Shown here in pieces: positions 23,580 to 36,699 of a stretch of 62,000 bases of DNA. Position 1 is the stretch's first letter. Every line of letters begins with the position of its first letter. Origin of the DNA: Adiantum capillus-veneris (taxonomy: Eukaryota; Streptophyta; Polypodiopsida; Polypodiales; Pteridaceae); contig CM043947.1 of the NCBI GenBank assembly GCA_014529385.2, positions 123,646,891 to 123,708,890 of the forward strand, read 5' to 3'. Below the pieces are notes generated by a model. That model saw only the letters and a program-made list of their open reading frames with translations, did not search any database and was not told the DNA's origin. Made by a program: the position numbers and the translations under genes.

Positions 23580-23790
23580 CACTAACATATACATGCGTGT
23601 GCGTATGTGTATTTTTATGCGTGTTTATTTGTGCATCATGTGTATGTGTATTTGCATGCATGTTAACTTGTGCGTGTGTATGCATGTGTGTGTATGCGTG
23701 TGTATGAGTGTATGCATATGTGTATGCATGTGTGTGTATGCGTGTGTATGAGTGTATGCATGTGTGTATATGCGTGTGAAAAAATCAAGA
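23580..23790 (+). repeat. Degenerate (TGTG/TATG)n tract
   Basis: A run of TGTGTATGCGTGTGTATGAGTG-type repeats with two nearly identical copies of about 50 bases (23,680-23,780). It is on the donor side of the leader intron and continuous in composition with the CCAAT array. Confidence 0.7.
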
Positions 23791-24009
23791 AACATAACAA
23801 GAAAACTTACATGGAATTGAAGAGCTTGTTGGGAGAGGGTAGGAGAGTGGAAGAGCAGAGATAGTGGAGAGTAGAAGAGTAGAGATGGAGGAAGAGATCA
23901 AGGTTGTGAGGTTTGCGCTCTCGGCTTTTGTGAAGAAGATGATGAAATTCGAAATTTAGGGTTTTGAACTTCGTGGGGCACGTGGGTGCCCCTATTTATA
24001 AAAATATTA

Positions 24010-24300
24010 AAAAAATATTTTTCCGCACCTATTACCACGTACATTACCGCGTGCATTACCGCCACTATTACTACGGCGCAATTTCGGCCCATCCACAGAG
24101 AAGGCCACATTCTGACATTATTACTATTGATTTCCAAAATCTATTGGTACTATGTTTTTTATAAAATGTATATAAAATGAAAGTATTCCTAGTACTTTGA
24201 AAATGACATCTCTACCTAAAAGTTTTGATTATCATGCATGTTTTTTTTTCTTTTTACTGATATTTTATTAACCTTCTTTTTGTAATTTGATTTTAATTAG
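24010..24300. promoter_or_regulatory. Probable divergent promoter region with TTACCGC motifs
   Basis: ACATTACCGC, GCATTACCGC, CTATTACCAC and related copies cluster at 24,010-24,085, immediately upstream of the minus-strand TATA box at 24000-23991 and upstream of the first plus-strand transposase exon near 24,324. The region could drive both CACTA genes. A TATAAAATG-type sequence near 24,165 is a weak plus-strand TATA candidate. Alternatively this cluster marks the end of a separate element. Confidence 0.45.
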
Positions 24301-27300
24301 TGTATGTAATTTATTAATGTAGGTTGCTTGGAATGATTTTGGCCTGTCCACTGAATTGGATAGATCACGGTGGTTGGCTGAGCGATTACCATGCCCATGC
24401 GTGCGGTGCAAATGCGCCATTGCTCGACTTCGACGGATATGCTTGAGTCATGTAGAAGATTATGGACTATGGGATGATCCTCGCAAGCGTGCACAGATGG
24501 AAACAAACGATCCACGAATTGTAGCAGCTATTGATGTCACCCCTCATTGACGTGTGGTTGGTGGGGGAGGGGAAAGGAGGGTGGAAGAGCGCATGCGCCA
24601 AGAATCCATTAAAGAGGGAGGAAGCACATCAAATCAGCCAACTACTGCTCCCTCTACGAGTGACCACATCCCATCTCCTTACCTTGATGCAGAAGACGAA
24701 CATTTGCATAGAATGGTTGAGGATCTCCTTGCACGAGAGGAGGAGCATGAACCAGAGTGTGCATGCGAAGAAGCTTCCAAAAGAAGGAGGAGTGAGCTAC
24801 TCGATTCGGCACACACTGCACTATATGAGAGATGTTCTTACTCCATTTCAAGGGCATCTCTCGAAGTCCTTAACCTTCACGCGATGTTTGGATGGAGAAA
24901 TGCTAGCGTCGACGCACTTTTGAGATATGCATACAGATTGTGAAGGATGCTTGTGGAGTGCATAAATTATCTTTTAATGTACTTTCTTCTTGTGATAGGT
25001 TGCTAGGAAAGATGCTGCCAGCTGACAATCACATGCCAGAGAATAGACAAAAAGCATGCGAAGTGGTGACTCGATTAGGGATGGATTATGATCGCATTCA
25101 TGCTTGCGTGAACGATTGTGTGCTCTTTGTAATGAGCATGCGGATTGTGACACATGTCCATCGTGCGGGGAGCCTAGGTTCAAAGAAGGAATGCAGAGCA
25201 ACAGAATTCCATGTAAAGTTTTGAGGCATTTTCAACTCATCCCTCGCATCCAACACATGTTTAGATCGAAGGGTACAAGCGAGCTTTTGAGTTGGTATGC
25301 AAAAAATCGCTTCACATATGGTATTATGAGAGTGCCAACTGACTCACCAGCGTGGAAGCACATAGAGGACACATGGCCAGACTTCAGGGATGCGCCTTGT
25401 CACTTGAGGATTGGGTTAGCTAGTGATGAAGTGAATCCATTTGGGCACCGCTCTACTTTTTGGAGCACTTGGCCGGTGGTGGTTGTGAACTACAATATTC
25501 CTCCTTGGGAGGCAACAAAAAAGGGGAACATTTTACTATCACTTCTCATTCCAGGAAAGCACAAGGTAAAAAACATGGATGTATATCTGCAGCCTCTTAT
25601 TGAAGAGCTTCAAGAACTATTGAGAGGCATAGACGTCATTGACATTTCACGGCCACCACGAGACCGCAAAGCCGTCATCAAGTGCATCCTCATGTGGACC
25701 ATGCATGATTACCCAGGATTTGGAGAGGTATCTGGTAAGTATGCACATGTTAATTGTACTCTTTGCATTAGGTTTATCATCTCATGTGTAACGTTTGTTT
25801 ACCTCTTGGCACGATTGGCAACATCTGGACATAGTGCGTGTCCTACTTCTGGCCCTTCCCTTGTGACAGAGAGACCTCCTCTTCTTGGGAAGGTGATTTA
25901 TCCCAACAACCATCGCTTCCTGCCTCCTTCACATCGTAGATATGCTTCTCCTATCAATGGAGTGAAGCCGTTCCATTGGAACATGGCTGATTGGGCGAAG
26001 CATTGGGAGGAGCATCATGGTACCTCACCCCCTCCCAATGGGCTGCCAAGGGGTTTGTCAAGGTACTCAATCTTCTTGCCGCTCCCCTATGGGACTTCGT
26101 TGAAAATTCAGCACTTGTTGGACCATAGGCATGTGTTCAAAAATGTTGGGCAAGCTATATGGGATCACATAATTGTCAAGAAGGATTCATTGGATGCTAG
26201 GGAAGATTTAAGAGCCATGAGACGTCTCCCCCCTTCAACCACGCCCCGCATGGGGGAGCAGGGAAAGATGATTCTCTCAAAATCACCGTGGATACTTTCA
26301 AAGGCAGACCAAGAGTGGACAAAGCAAGTTATGGCATCCATCCGAACTCCAACGGGATATATGCATTCACTCAAAGGTGCTTTCACAAAAACCAAAAAGG
26401 GTGGCTCCACTCAATTGTATGGATTGAAATCCCATGATTGGCATAAAATCCTTCAGGTAAGAGTATAACAGTTTGTGGTGTCTATGTGTCCTTATATATA
26501 AGTTGACATTCACTAAGATGTTTTATTGTTTGTAGTTGTACTTCCCATAACTATTAGTGGTTATGGAGACACTAAGGTGAAGGCTGCAATATTCGAAGTG
26601 GGTGAGATTGTGAGGTAATGGGTTTTTTTCAAGTACTATATCATGTTGTGCCTGCATGTACAATGGAATTTTTTTTCATCTACTATATTATTTGTGCCCT
26701 GTAGATTTGTGAGCTCCAAGGAGATAGAAGTGGAAGCCGTATGCAGTAGCCCATCAGCTAGCAGTAGAGGCAATGTGTGCTATTGAGGATGTATTCCCAC
26801 ATACAATCCTTGTTAGCCAAGTACACCTATTGCTTCACCTTGTTGAGGATATTGCCATTTGTGGGGTGGTTCACTCTAGATGGATGTTCTTCTTGGAGAT
26901 ATTCTTGAAGAATTTAAAGGATTTTGTTAGATTGAGGTCACAACCAGAGGTATGCAAAATCAATACAATATAGATAGCATTTGTATGCTATGGAGTTACT
27001 AATAAAAATATGTGGTTTTAATGTTTTCAGGAGAGCATGGAAGAAGGTTGGGTGGTACAAGAGGAATTTGTGTATATCTCACAGTATCTCATCATAGTGG
27101 ATCCATCATTGCCTCGTCTGTGGAGTGAGGAAGAGGATCCTAGGAAGCACTCAACCATTCCCAGTGGAAAGGCTCACTCTTGGTCATGGACAGAGAGTTT
27201 CATGCCATAGTCAACAACTACTGTTTACTCAATGCCACTATCATGACCAAATGGGTCAATATGTACTTGGAAGTCTGCGTAGCTAGAGAAAGGGATAGAG

Positions 27301-28669
27301 ATTCATGGAAGAGGTCCCATGGAGGTAGATGCACATCTCCTTTTCCTAAAGAGTTTGCAAAATATCCTGATTTGATTCAAGTAGAGTGGATCCATAATGC
27401 CATGACCAATGCCAAAGCACAAGGAGAACAAATAAGCCCTAAAGAATGGGATTATGCGAGAGGATGCTTGCGCAAGGTGAGTGTGTATATGTTATGTATG
27501 CAAATCACTTCACAAAATGCGATGTAACCTCTTATGCATTGTGATTGTAGGGTCTCACTTTCAACTCCATTCGGTCCGAAGGCCGACATTTTTGCACCCG
27601 CAAGATAGATGAGCGTTGGACCACTAATGATTGTGGCGTGATGGGAAACTTTGACACAACAACATATGAGGTCAGATATTGTGGTACTATAGAGAGAATA
27701 ATCAAATTGGATTCCAAATCTTTTCACAAATTTCTCTTTGAGTGCCGATGGTTTGCGGGTGAGGTCAAAAGACATGAAAATGGGCTCATTATGGTGGATT
27801 CCACCCAATTCCATCGAGGAAAAACTGACAACTTTGTGTATCCTAGTAGTTGCGAGCAGGTGATTTAGGCTATGTGTAATTAACTTAAATTAAAAATTTA
27901 ATATATGTATATCAGCTTATTCTTTGTGTGTGACATACAGGTCTTTTATGTGTCATGTATATATCAAAGAAGACTTTGGTGTTGAACTGGAGCGATAGAG
28001 CGTAGGTAGACGAGAAGAGAGAGCGAAAACACCATCATATGCAAACCCCAAAGTGTGTCCAATGACTACACGAGATGAGTTTATATAGAGGGGACCAGGG
28101 TGCTATATATAGAGACACTATATATAGCTCAACACCCCCACTCAAATGAAGGTCCGTAACTGTGGATGAAAAAACCCTTGGGGGCTCAAGGGAAAAACCC
28201 ACAGCTCTATATATACCCACCATTTTATTAAAATTTTTTGAATATATATTTACAATGTTCAAAGGAGCTACATCACTCCTGTTTTACAATGTGCCCTTTC
28301 AAGGGTCTTTAACAACACTATACATACAATTGAATTAATGAAGATTCTTCAATATCTTTGAAGATCTTCAATATTTTTGAGCCGCTTCAATATCTTTGAG
28401 CCTATCTACACACTGCTTGACGTGTCTTTCATCCTGTAAACAACATCAACTGAAGAAACATATCGAGACGTGAAGGTTAAAAATAAATACATCACATTAT
28501 CCTTAGAGACAGTTCGCGACGCCGCTCTAGAGACAACATAGAAACAAACATAATGCCGATGCAATCACATGTGTAGATGACATAGCAACAAACGTAACAT
28601 CAATGTAATCACTTGTGCACAAATATATACAAAGTATGCATGTAAATACATTGGGACCCCCAAGATATC

Positions 28670-29010
28670 AAAGAACAATTGTCATCATCATGGCTTTATG
28701 TACCATGGCATTAAGACGCTTAGGAAATTTTTGAAATAGCAATCATCATGGATTTACGTACCATGACACCATAAATGCTTTCAATAAATAAAAACTTTGA
28801 AATACCAATCATCATGGCTTTACGTACCATGGCATCACGGTATTCACCATGGCATAAGAGACGCTCAGAAAAGCTTGAAAATACCAATCATCATGGTTTT
28901 ACGTACCATGGCATCAGAGACGTCTTCTTCAAATCAAATAAAAATTGTAAAATAGTAATCACCATCATGGCTTTACCTACCATGACATTACAAACGCTAG
29001 TTTTGCACAA
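28670..29010. repeat. Tandem repeats inside the nested LTR element
   Basis: Five or so units of about 60-85 bases share CATCATGGCTTTACGTACCA followed by TGGCATC and AGACGCT. They are part of the non-coding interior; no protein is encoded through them. Confidence 0.75.
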
Positions 29011-29279
29011 AATCTACAAAACCTCAAGACAATGATGAGTCAATAGATAACTGCTTTGTAAAATCACGTGAAATATTTTATGAAAATCGTGACAAGATTA
29101 GTAGCATGTATCAAGAACCAAAGCCATGAATAATGGAGAAAATAAAAACACAGCAAATAATATCACCTTGAACCATGGATGAAGATAATAAAGACGCATC
29201 ATGTAACTTCACCCGTGACATCATGAAGCTCCATTTGATGAATCTTGTCGTTTCTACGTCAATGATGTACATGAAGCCC

Positions 29280-30240
29280 GTGGAGAACATTTCACGCTAT
29301 ACTAGGCTATGTGATTGAAGACAAAAGAAGCCCGTGGACAACATTTCACGCTATACTAGGCTATGTGATTGAAGACAAAAGAAACCTGTGCTAGGCAGAA
29401 GCTTGGTACACATAGCATGAGAAAATTGTCTCTATAGTGATCCTCGGCATTTCTACGTCAATATAGATTCCCTTGACCCATTGTTGAATATTGGGTCAGG
29501 TGGTCATAGCCCTTTCGAGGCACTTATTAAGCCGGGACTGGTAGATCTTAGTGAAGGTCGTAGCCATCGTAAAGCACTGGAAAAGCTGTGACTCAAAACG
29601 ATGCAACACCGGATCAAACACAAACCACCTTGGCTCTGCTGGATTAACCATGTCTTACACATACATCAGGTTGTTCTTATACGAGCAGGCTGTACCAAGG
29701 CAGCCTAGAAGAAAAACTGATAAACTTGCGTTGCCTAATACCCACAATTACAGTAGAACCTTCGTATGCGGCATCTAATCATGCGCTTAAAAGATGGGAC
29801 AACTCGATGGTGCATATAAGACAACAAAGAAATACGTATAACTTTGTCAGCATGGGAGGTGGGTAAAACTACCTTCGTTTGCATGAGAGCTGGACAGGAG
29901 ACTTCGCCAGCATAGGAGGAATACAGGTCCACTTACGATCCCTTTAGCACAACGGACAACGGACACTAGAGGTCTCGAATTCGTGTCCGGCAGATGCTCA
30001 AAAGCTTCTGCATACTACAGTCGATTACTTAAAGCCGATTACTTAGGACATGCTGGGTAAAACTACCTTCGTTTGCATGAGAGCTGGACAGGAGACTTCG
30101 CCTGCACAGGAGGAATATAGGCCCACTTACGATCCCTTTAGCACAACGGACAACGGAATCTAGAGGTCTCAAATTCGTGTCTGGCAGATGCTCAAAAGCT
30201 TCTACTAACTACAGTCGATTACTTAAAGATGATTACTTAG
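29280..30240. repeat. Duplicated modules inside the nested LTR element
   Basis: Two modules are duplicated. AGCCCGTGGA.AACATTTCACGCTATACTAGG is repeated at 29,275 and 29,331, about 58 bases apart. A longer block starting GGTAAAACTACCTTCGTTTG is repeated at 29,852 and 30,055, about 205 bases each. The longer block contains GTCTCGAATTCGTGTCC, loosely like a tRNA B-box, but no full tRNA fold was found. Confidence 0.75.
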
Positions 30241-31559
30241 GACATGCAGCAGTTTACTTAGGATGCGTTGTAGAGATGGCGCCCCTATTTTGAGCAACGC
30301 GATTAAAAAAGCATCTGAGCATAGCCGGCGGTCAGTCGATTAAAGCAGCTGAGAAGGGCAACGCTACTTGATTTGGCACTACTTGCATTAATTTTAGGCG
30401 TTTATATCAATATCCAACCAGATAAATATAGCGAAAGCAGCCGCTTACGTAGCCACTTACATGAAGAGATCTCTATCATGCTCTTCCTGCGGTAAAGAGC
30501 AGAGAAAGCTCACCATCTGCACTACATTAGGCTCCGCTTATACATACATCATGCTGCTATATTCAGGTTGCGCTTATACATAAAGCTGCTCCGTGGTGGC
30601 CTAGAAGTAAAATATTATAAGTCTGCGCTAGAGCAACTGCCTTGAAATATTGTATCCACAATTAACCTTTCTGCATCAACTACAACACGACCATAAACGA
30701 AACAAAAGACAAACTTTACTTGACAGATAATTTGACTTATCTTTGGCTGTGTATTGCGTGATACTTTGTGAGATCAACTGCCGATGAACTTCTAATTGTT
30801 TTGTCATGAAGCTTCGTCACTACCCACTGTGCCTTAACACCTTGGATTGTATGCTCTGATACCATGTTGAACTGGAGCGATAGAGCATAGGTAGACGAGA
30901 AGAGAGAGTGAAAACACCATCATATGCAAACCCCAAAGTGTGTCCAATGACTACACGAGATGAGTTTATATAGAGGGGACCAGGGTGCTATATACAGAGA
31001 CACTATATATAGCTCAACATTTGGTATGTCATTCCAGTCACGCCGCGGGGTAGATCATCTTTGCAGAGACGTACATTGAGCCAGTAATTGATCCCATCAT
31101 ACCATCACCACAAGATGCGGAGGAAGATGTAGTTGAAGTTGAAGAAGGTCAATCAAGCCTTGCAACTAGTCATCTTGAGGAGGAGGAAGAGGGAGAAAGC
31201 GATGATGATTCTACACGAGGTGATGGAGACGAGGAATAATCTCTAAACTTGTTTATTGATTTGAATACTATGGGTCTAAATATGGATCCTAGTGCTTGTA
31301 GAGATCTTATACAAGATGAGAATTAATAAAACTCTCCATTCTTTCACTTGGTGTAGTATATGATTAATTCGCAAATGTTTCGTTATGTGCTTATGAATAG
31401 TATTTGTAATGGTTTTGTTGTGAGTTCAATGATTTATGTATAGAATTTTTAAAGTGAAAGAGAGATTAAGTGAAATGAGCATTCTGGAGAGTGTAGGAGT
31501 TGTAGTGTGTAAATACATTTTGAGTTGTATTGGATTTAAATGGTAACCTGCGGGAGAGG

Positions 31560-31743
31560 GAGAGGGAAGGGGGTCTATGGCCTTAGCGGTAACGGGCGCC
31601 GCAATAATCGTGGAAATATTCGTGGTAATACAGGCGGTAAAATGCCACATAAACAACAAAAGGGTTTCTCTCTCCTCATTTTGAATTCCTCTCTCTTGTT
31701 TTGCGATAATGGTCTGCGGTAAACACCACGATCTCTCATAGTG
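31560..31743. repeat. Right subterminal repeats and terminus of the CACTA element
   Basis: GCGGTAACGG, CGTGGTAATA, GGCGGTAAAATG, GCGATAATGG and TGCGGTAAACACC precede the terminal CTCATAGTG. These mirror the left cluster in inverted orientation. Bases after 31743 are unique, so this is taken as the true element end. Confidence 0.7.
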
Positions 31744-32430
31744 ATTCCATATACACATTAGAAAATTATGATATGATTTTCCTATAAGATTCAAAGTACA
31801 TGCCAAAGTACATTTCTCACCTATTAAAACAATCCAAGGCAAACAACATAGAGCATTCCTCATATTCTGAGAAGGCAGTGATTATACACTTAACACTCAC
31901 ATACTTGGAAGCATCATCATGGCAAGCTTCACAAGATCCATTCACCACATTAATAAATTATAGTAAAAAGGATACATACATGTTGAGGTTCAAAATAATT
32001 CCTAACCTGAATTGACTTCCCTTGTCCAAGCCTTCAAGTGATGGTTTCCATTCCACACCACCAGCTTTCGACCAACAAGATCTGCCCAAGGTTGAGATGC
32101 AATCAGCTCTCGATCAAACTGGCAATTCACCTCCCCCCAAAAGGACTCATCCCATTTTTTTTTGTTCCTGCTCACTTACTTGAATTATGTATCCATTGGC
32201 CATTTTTTCTGAGACAACAAAATCTGTGAGAGTTGGCATGTAACCATGATGGCTAAACTTATGTGCCAAGTCATCAATATTGTTCCCCCTTGTTAGATGG
32301 ACAACTTTGTGACCATGAAGTCAGCACAAGGGAACCCAAGGAAGTGGTCCCTCACGTTGAATTACCTCGTGCTTGGCCATCCAATTCTCCAAGAACTTTG
32401 TGGCTCAACATATCTGCCCATTGCCTTTAT
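31744..32430. other. Non-coding stretch to the right of the CACTA element
   Basis: Short frames with no recognisable domain. No repeats were noted before the duplication starting at about 32,437. Confidence 0.35.
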
Positions 32431-32436
32431 AACTAG

Positions 32437-32697
32437 TTGGGAAGATTGCAACCCCTCTTGGGTTGAAACTCTCACAACCTTGCCTAGATCATTTTTGACA
32501 CCTTGTGGGCTCTCTTCCATGACCCTTTAGGAACTTTGAATGTATTCAATCAAGATATTCAATAACTAGTTGGGAAGATTGCAACCCCTCTTGGGTTGAA
32601 ACTCTCACAACCTTGCCTAGATCAGTTTTGACACCTTGTGGGCTCTCTTCCATGACCCTTTAGGAAATTTGAATGTATTCAATCAAGATATTCAACA
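32437..32697 (+). repeat. Recent tandem duplication, about 132 bp per copy
   Basis: Two copies starting GTTGGGAAGATTGCAACCCC (32,436 and 32,568) and ending CAATCAAGATATTCAA are almost identical, differing at about two positions. The low divergence suggests a recent event. Confidence 0.85.
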
Positions 32698-32719
32698 ACA
32701 AGAATTAAACATAACGTAC

Positions 32720-33041
32720 TTATAGCACTCCCAAATTCATTTTTAGCATCTCTTTTTGTACTCGGATATGGTATTAGATTCACAAATTTGTGTCGGTTTG
32801 GTCTCATAGGTCATCTTGGCCACTTGAAGACGTTAATAAATCATTTCATCTCTCTCTTTCTCTCTCCCATTGTATGAGTGATCACACATATCGCACATAG
32901 TACTAGCTAGTAGCACTCCCAAATTCATTTTTAGCATCTCTTTTTGTACCCACACATCGTATTAGATTCACAAGTTTGTGTCGGTTTGGTCTCAGAGGTC
33001 ATTTTGGCCACTTGAAGACGCTAATATATCATTTCATATGT

Positions 33042-33077
<36 letters not shown>

Positions 33078-33429
33078 GTCTCATTGTATGAGTGACCACA
33101 CATATCCCACATAATACTAGCTAGAAGCACTCCCAAATTCATTTTTAGCATCTCTTTTTGTACTCAGACATCGTATTAGATTTACAATTTTGTGTCGGTT
33201 TGGTCTCGTAGCTCATTTTGGCCACTTGAAGATGTTAATATATCATTTCATCTTTCTCTCTCCCATTGTATGAGGAATCACCCATATCCCACATAATACT
33301 AGCTAGTAGCACTCCCAAATTCATTTTTAGCATCTCTTTTTGTACCCAAACCTCGTATTAGATTCACGAGTTTGTGTTGTTTTGGTCTCATAGGTCATTT
33401 TGACCACTTGATGATGCTAATATATCATT

Positions 33430-33496
<67 letters not shown>

Positions 33497-33695
33497 CCCC
33501 CCCCCATTGTATGAGTGATCACACATATCCCACATAATACTAGCTAGTAGCACTCCTAAATTCATTTTTTAGCATCTCTTTTTGTACCCAGACATCGTAT
33601 TAGATTCACAAGTTTCTGTCGGTTTGGTCTCATAGGTCATTTTGGCAACTTGAAGATGCTAATATATCATTCATCTCTCTCTCTCTCTCTCTCTA
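32720..33695 (+). repeat. Five-unit satellite with a different microsatellite in each unit
   Basis: Units of roughly 185-240 bases each contain TAGCACTCCCAAATTCATTT, TCGTATTAGATT and GGTTTGGTCTCATAGG, and then a microsatellite before CCCATTGTATGAGTG. The microsatellite is short CT-rich in unit 1, (GT)n in unit 2, short CT in unit 3, a 62-base (CT)n plus C12 in unit 4 (33,432-33,505) and a short (CT)n in unit 5. Unit length varies mainly with this tract. Confidence 0.85.
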
Positions 33696-33699
33696 AGTT

Positions 33700-34285
33700 T
33701 TTGCTTACCAGATTTTATAGTCTCAAACTTGCCTCTATGAGCAATCCTCCGATGTGTAGTGCTATGGTGACGCTTAAAGGGAGTGCTGGAGTTCAGAGTT
33801 CGGAGTTCGTGAGGAGCCCCTTGGAATCGTCGCTGAATCGCTAGTGCTGCGCATATTTTATCCCTATGTTTTTTATAAAAATAAAAGCCACGCTGCAGCA
33901 GTGCCCGACCCTTATAGGTTTTAAAAAATATTCAATATCATGATTAGGAGCACCCGGTGCTAGTGCTAAAGGAAGAAGTTGTTTGCAGGTTGATTGTGGT
34001 GGGTCCCCCCACTACCCTTGTTAGTCTTGACATAATCATCACATGGTAATGTGTGTTCAATTCCAGCCTGCTCTCCCAAAATCATATTGTGCTATTGACT
34101 AGCTGGCCTTGATGACCTTCAGCTCTGTCGTCTTGCTCGCGAGCACAACTGATCATCTCGCCATTAATTTTTCGACAGCTACGTCATCCTCCTGCATAGT
34201 GGCCATTGGAAGTATGCACTTTAATGCTCATTTTTTTACAAGGTTGCTGTGGATGTTTGACGTTAGCTCGCTGTAAGGCGTGCGC
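33700..34285. other. Non-coding stretch
   Basis: No gene recognised. A 64-codon plus frame at 33650-33844 has no known motif and overlaps the satellite end. Confidence 0.35.
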
Positions 34286-34287
34286 AC

Positions 34288-36003
<1,716 letters not shown>

Positions 36004-36011
36004 GTGTATGT

Positions 36012-36099
<88 letters not shown>
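36004..36099 (+). repeat. (GT)n-(GA)n compound microsatellite
   Basis: About 40 bases of GT repeat followed by about 55 bases of GA repeat, directly at the outer end of the solo LTR. The GA part has the same strand orientation as the tract at the LTR's other end. Confidence 0.95.
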
Positions 36100-36102
<3 letters not shown>

Positions 36103-36690
36103 AATGAAACAATATATTAACACTAGTTTGGTACCAAAACAGGACACTTTAAGTATCCTTTTTTTTTAACAAATTTAAATTAAATGCTACTTGCATTAGA
36201 CGGTTTATTTAAGAAAACCCTCTAGATTTTCTTAAATATGCTAGCTAGAGGTTCTTTTAAAAATATAACCTTGCATTTTACAATCTATCATGATCAAGAA
36301 CTATACTCATCAAGTTGACCCTCGTAAGACTGCAATTGACGCTTTGAAGAAATTGCCTTTATAAGCTCAAGAAAAAATGAAGAGACCTTGTAGAAAATTT
36401 TAGGTAACTCTTTCACAATTTTGTTATAGATAATTGAAAGTTTCATGTGCAAAAAAATTGACTTTGGAATATATAAATTAATGGAAAGCTCCATGTGTTT
36501 GATATGGTCATTTCAAGTATATCATTGTATACAAACAAAAAAATGTTTTTGATGTATTTGTGAGTTTTAAAAGTGATACATTGCTTGTCCTTTCCATTGA
36601 GCACTCAAGGTGGCAAGCAGAAGGGCTTTGGTATGCAACAAGTATTGGATCATTTTAAATATTCAAAACTGCATAAGAGAAAAATTTCAT
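36100..36690. other. AT-rich non-coding stretch
   Basis: Strongly AT-rich; no recognisable gene. It leads into the exon-like segments that begin near 36,700. Confidence 0.35.
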
Positions 36691-36699
36691 ATTTTCATT

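Larger units (their letters stand above)
19450..24003 (-). pseudogene. CACTA accessory (TnpA-like) gene with a 2-kb leader intron
   Basis: On the minus strand a TATA box (TATAAATAGG, 24000-23991) is followed by a leader with AAACCCTAAATTT, a donor CCAT|GTAAGT at 23811/23810 and an acceptor TGCAG|ACC at 21755/21754 that places an ATG at 21751. The frame opens MSSSSTPRFRSIEDFMSDGL and runs to about 21,210 with single stops. A later stretch (about 20280-19850) includes NPKGQQFSRQWLQEHVKTFL and EHSYRPGNVHDVEWETAMEE, then 19746-19620 has MSRPTRDVQRYRENHTEYQT. It does not show a domain I can name. Position and orientation suit a CACTA second gene. The in-frame stops suggest decay. Confidence 0.5.
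27980..31019 (-). mobile_element. Non-autonomous LTR retrotransposon nested in the transposase exon
   Basis: The 156-bp and 155-bp LTRs (27980-28135 and 30865-31019) start TGTTGAACTGG and end GCTCAACA in the + reading and differ at about three positions. They are flanked by the 5-bp duplication TTTGG (27975-27979 and 31020-31024). The initiator-tRNA-Met-type primer site TGGTATCAGAGCA lies on the minus strand directly inside the right LTR (30864-30852). A purine run GAGTGGGGGTG faces the left LTR, so the element is minus-strand. The 2.7-kb interior has no gag or pol frame, so it needs proteins supplied by a relative. The near-identical LTRs suggest a recent insertion. Confidence 0.93.
24324..31242 (+). 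pseudogene. CACTA Tnp2-type transposase gene, multi-exon, broken
   Basis: The order of domains is standard for Tnp2. First is a transposase-associated segment with CPCVRC (24,324-24,545). Then come KRRRSELLDSAHTALYERCS and a zinc-binding stretch NEHADCDTCPSCGEPRF (about 25,135). The DDE core (25,230-26,455) includes DVYLQPLIEELQELL and IKCILMWTMHDYPGFGEVSG. A DUF4218 segment (HSRWMFFLEIFLKNLKDFV, about 26,870-26,940) follows, and last VLFECRWF-like and QVFYVSCIYQRRLW segments with an acidic C-terminal tail. Introns with GTAAGT donors occur at 25,735 and 26,456. Frameshifts near 25,130 and 27,180 and the nested LTR element make it non-functional as it stands. The enzyme would cut and join the element's CACTA ends in the nucleus. 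Confidence 0.85.
18955..31743. mobile_element. CACTA (En/Spm) DNA transposon, nested and degraded
   Basis: The element is defined by a Tnp2-type transposase (24.3-31.2 kb), clusters of short subterminal TTACCGC/GCGGTAAT motifs at 18,980-19,210 and 31,560-31,725, and a right terminus reading CTCATAGTG at 31,743. In outward-in reading that terminus is CACTATGAGAG, the CACTA signature. A third cluster of the same motif lies at 24,010-24,085, between two divergent genes. No matching left CACTA terminus was found; the left boundary is an estimate and the end may be lost. An alternative is two abutting CACTA elements with the 24-kb cluster as an end. Confidence 0.75.

Noticed and set aside
23670-23864. 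64-codon frame rich in Cys, Val and Met at 23.7 kb
   Set aside because: It is the translation of a TGTG/TATG simple repeat.
29935-30170. Possible tRNA genes in the nested LTR element
   Set aside because: A B-box-like TCTCGAATTCG occurs in both duplicated blocks, but no A-box at the right distance or cloverleaf could be found.
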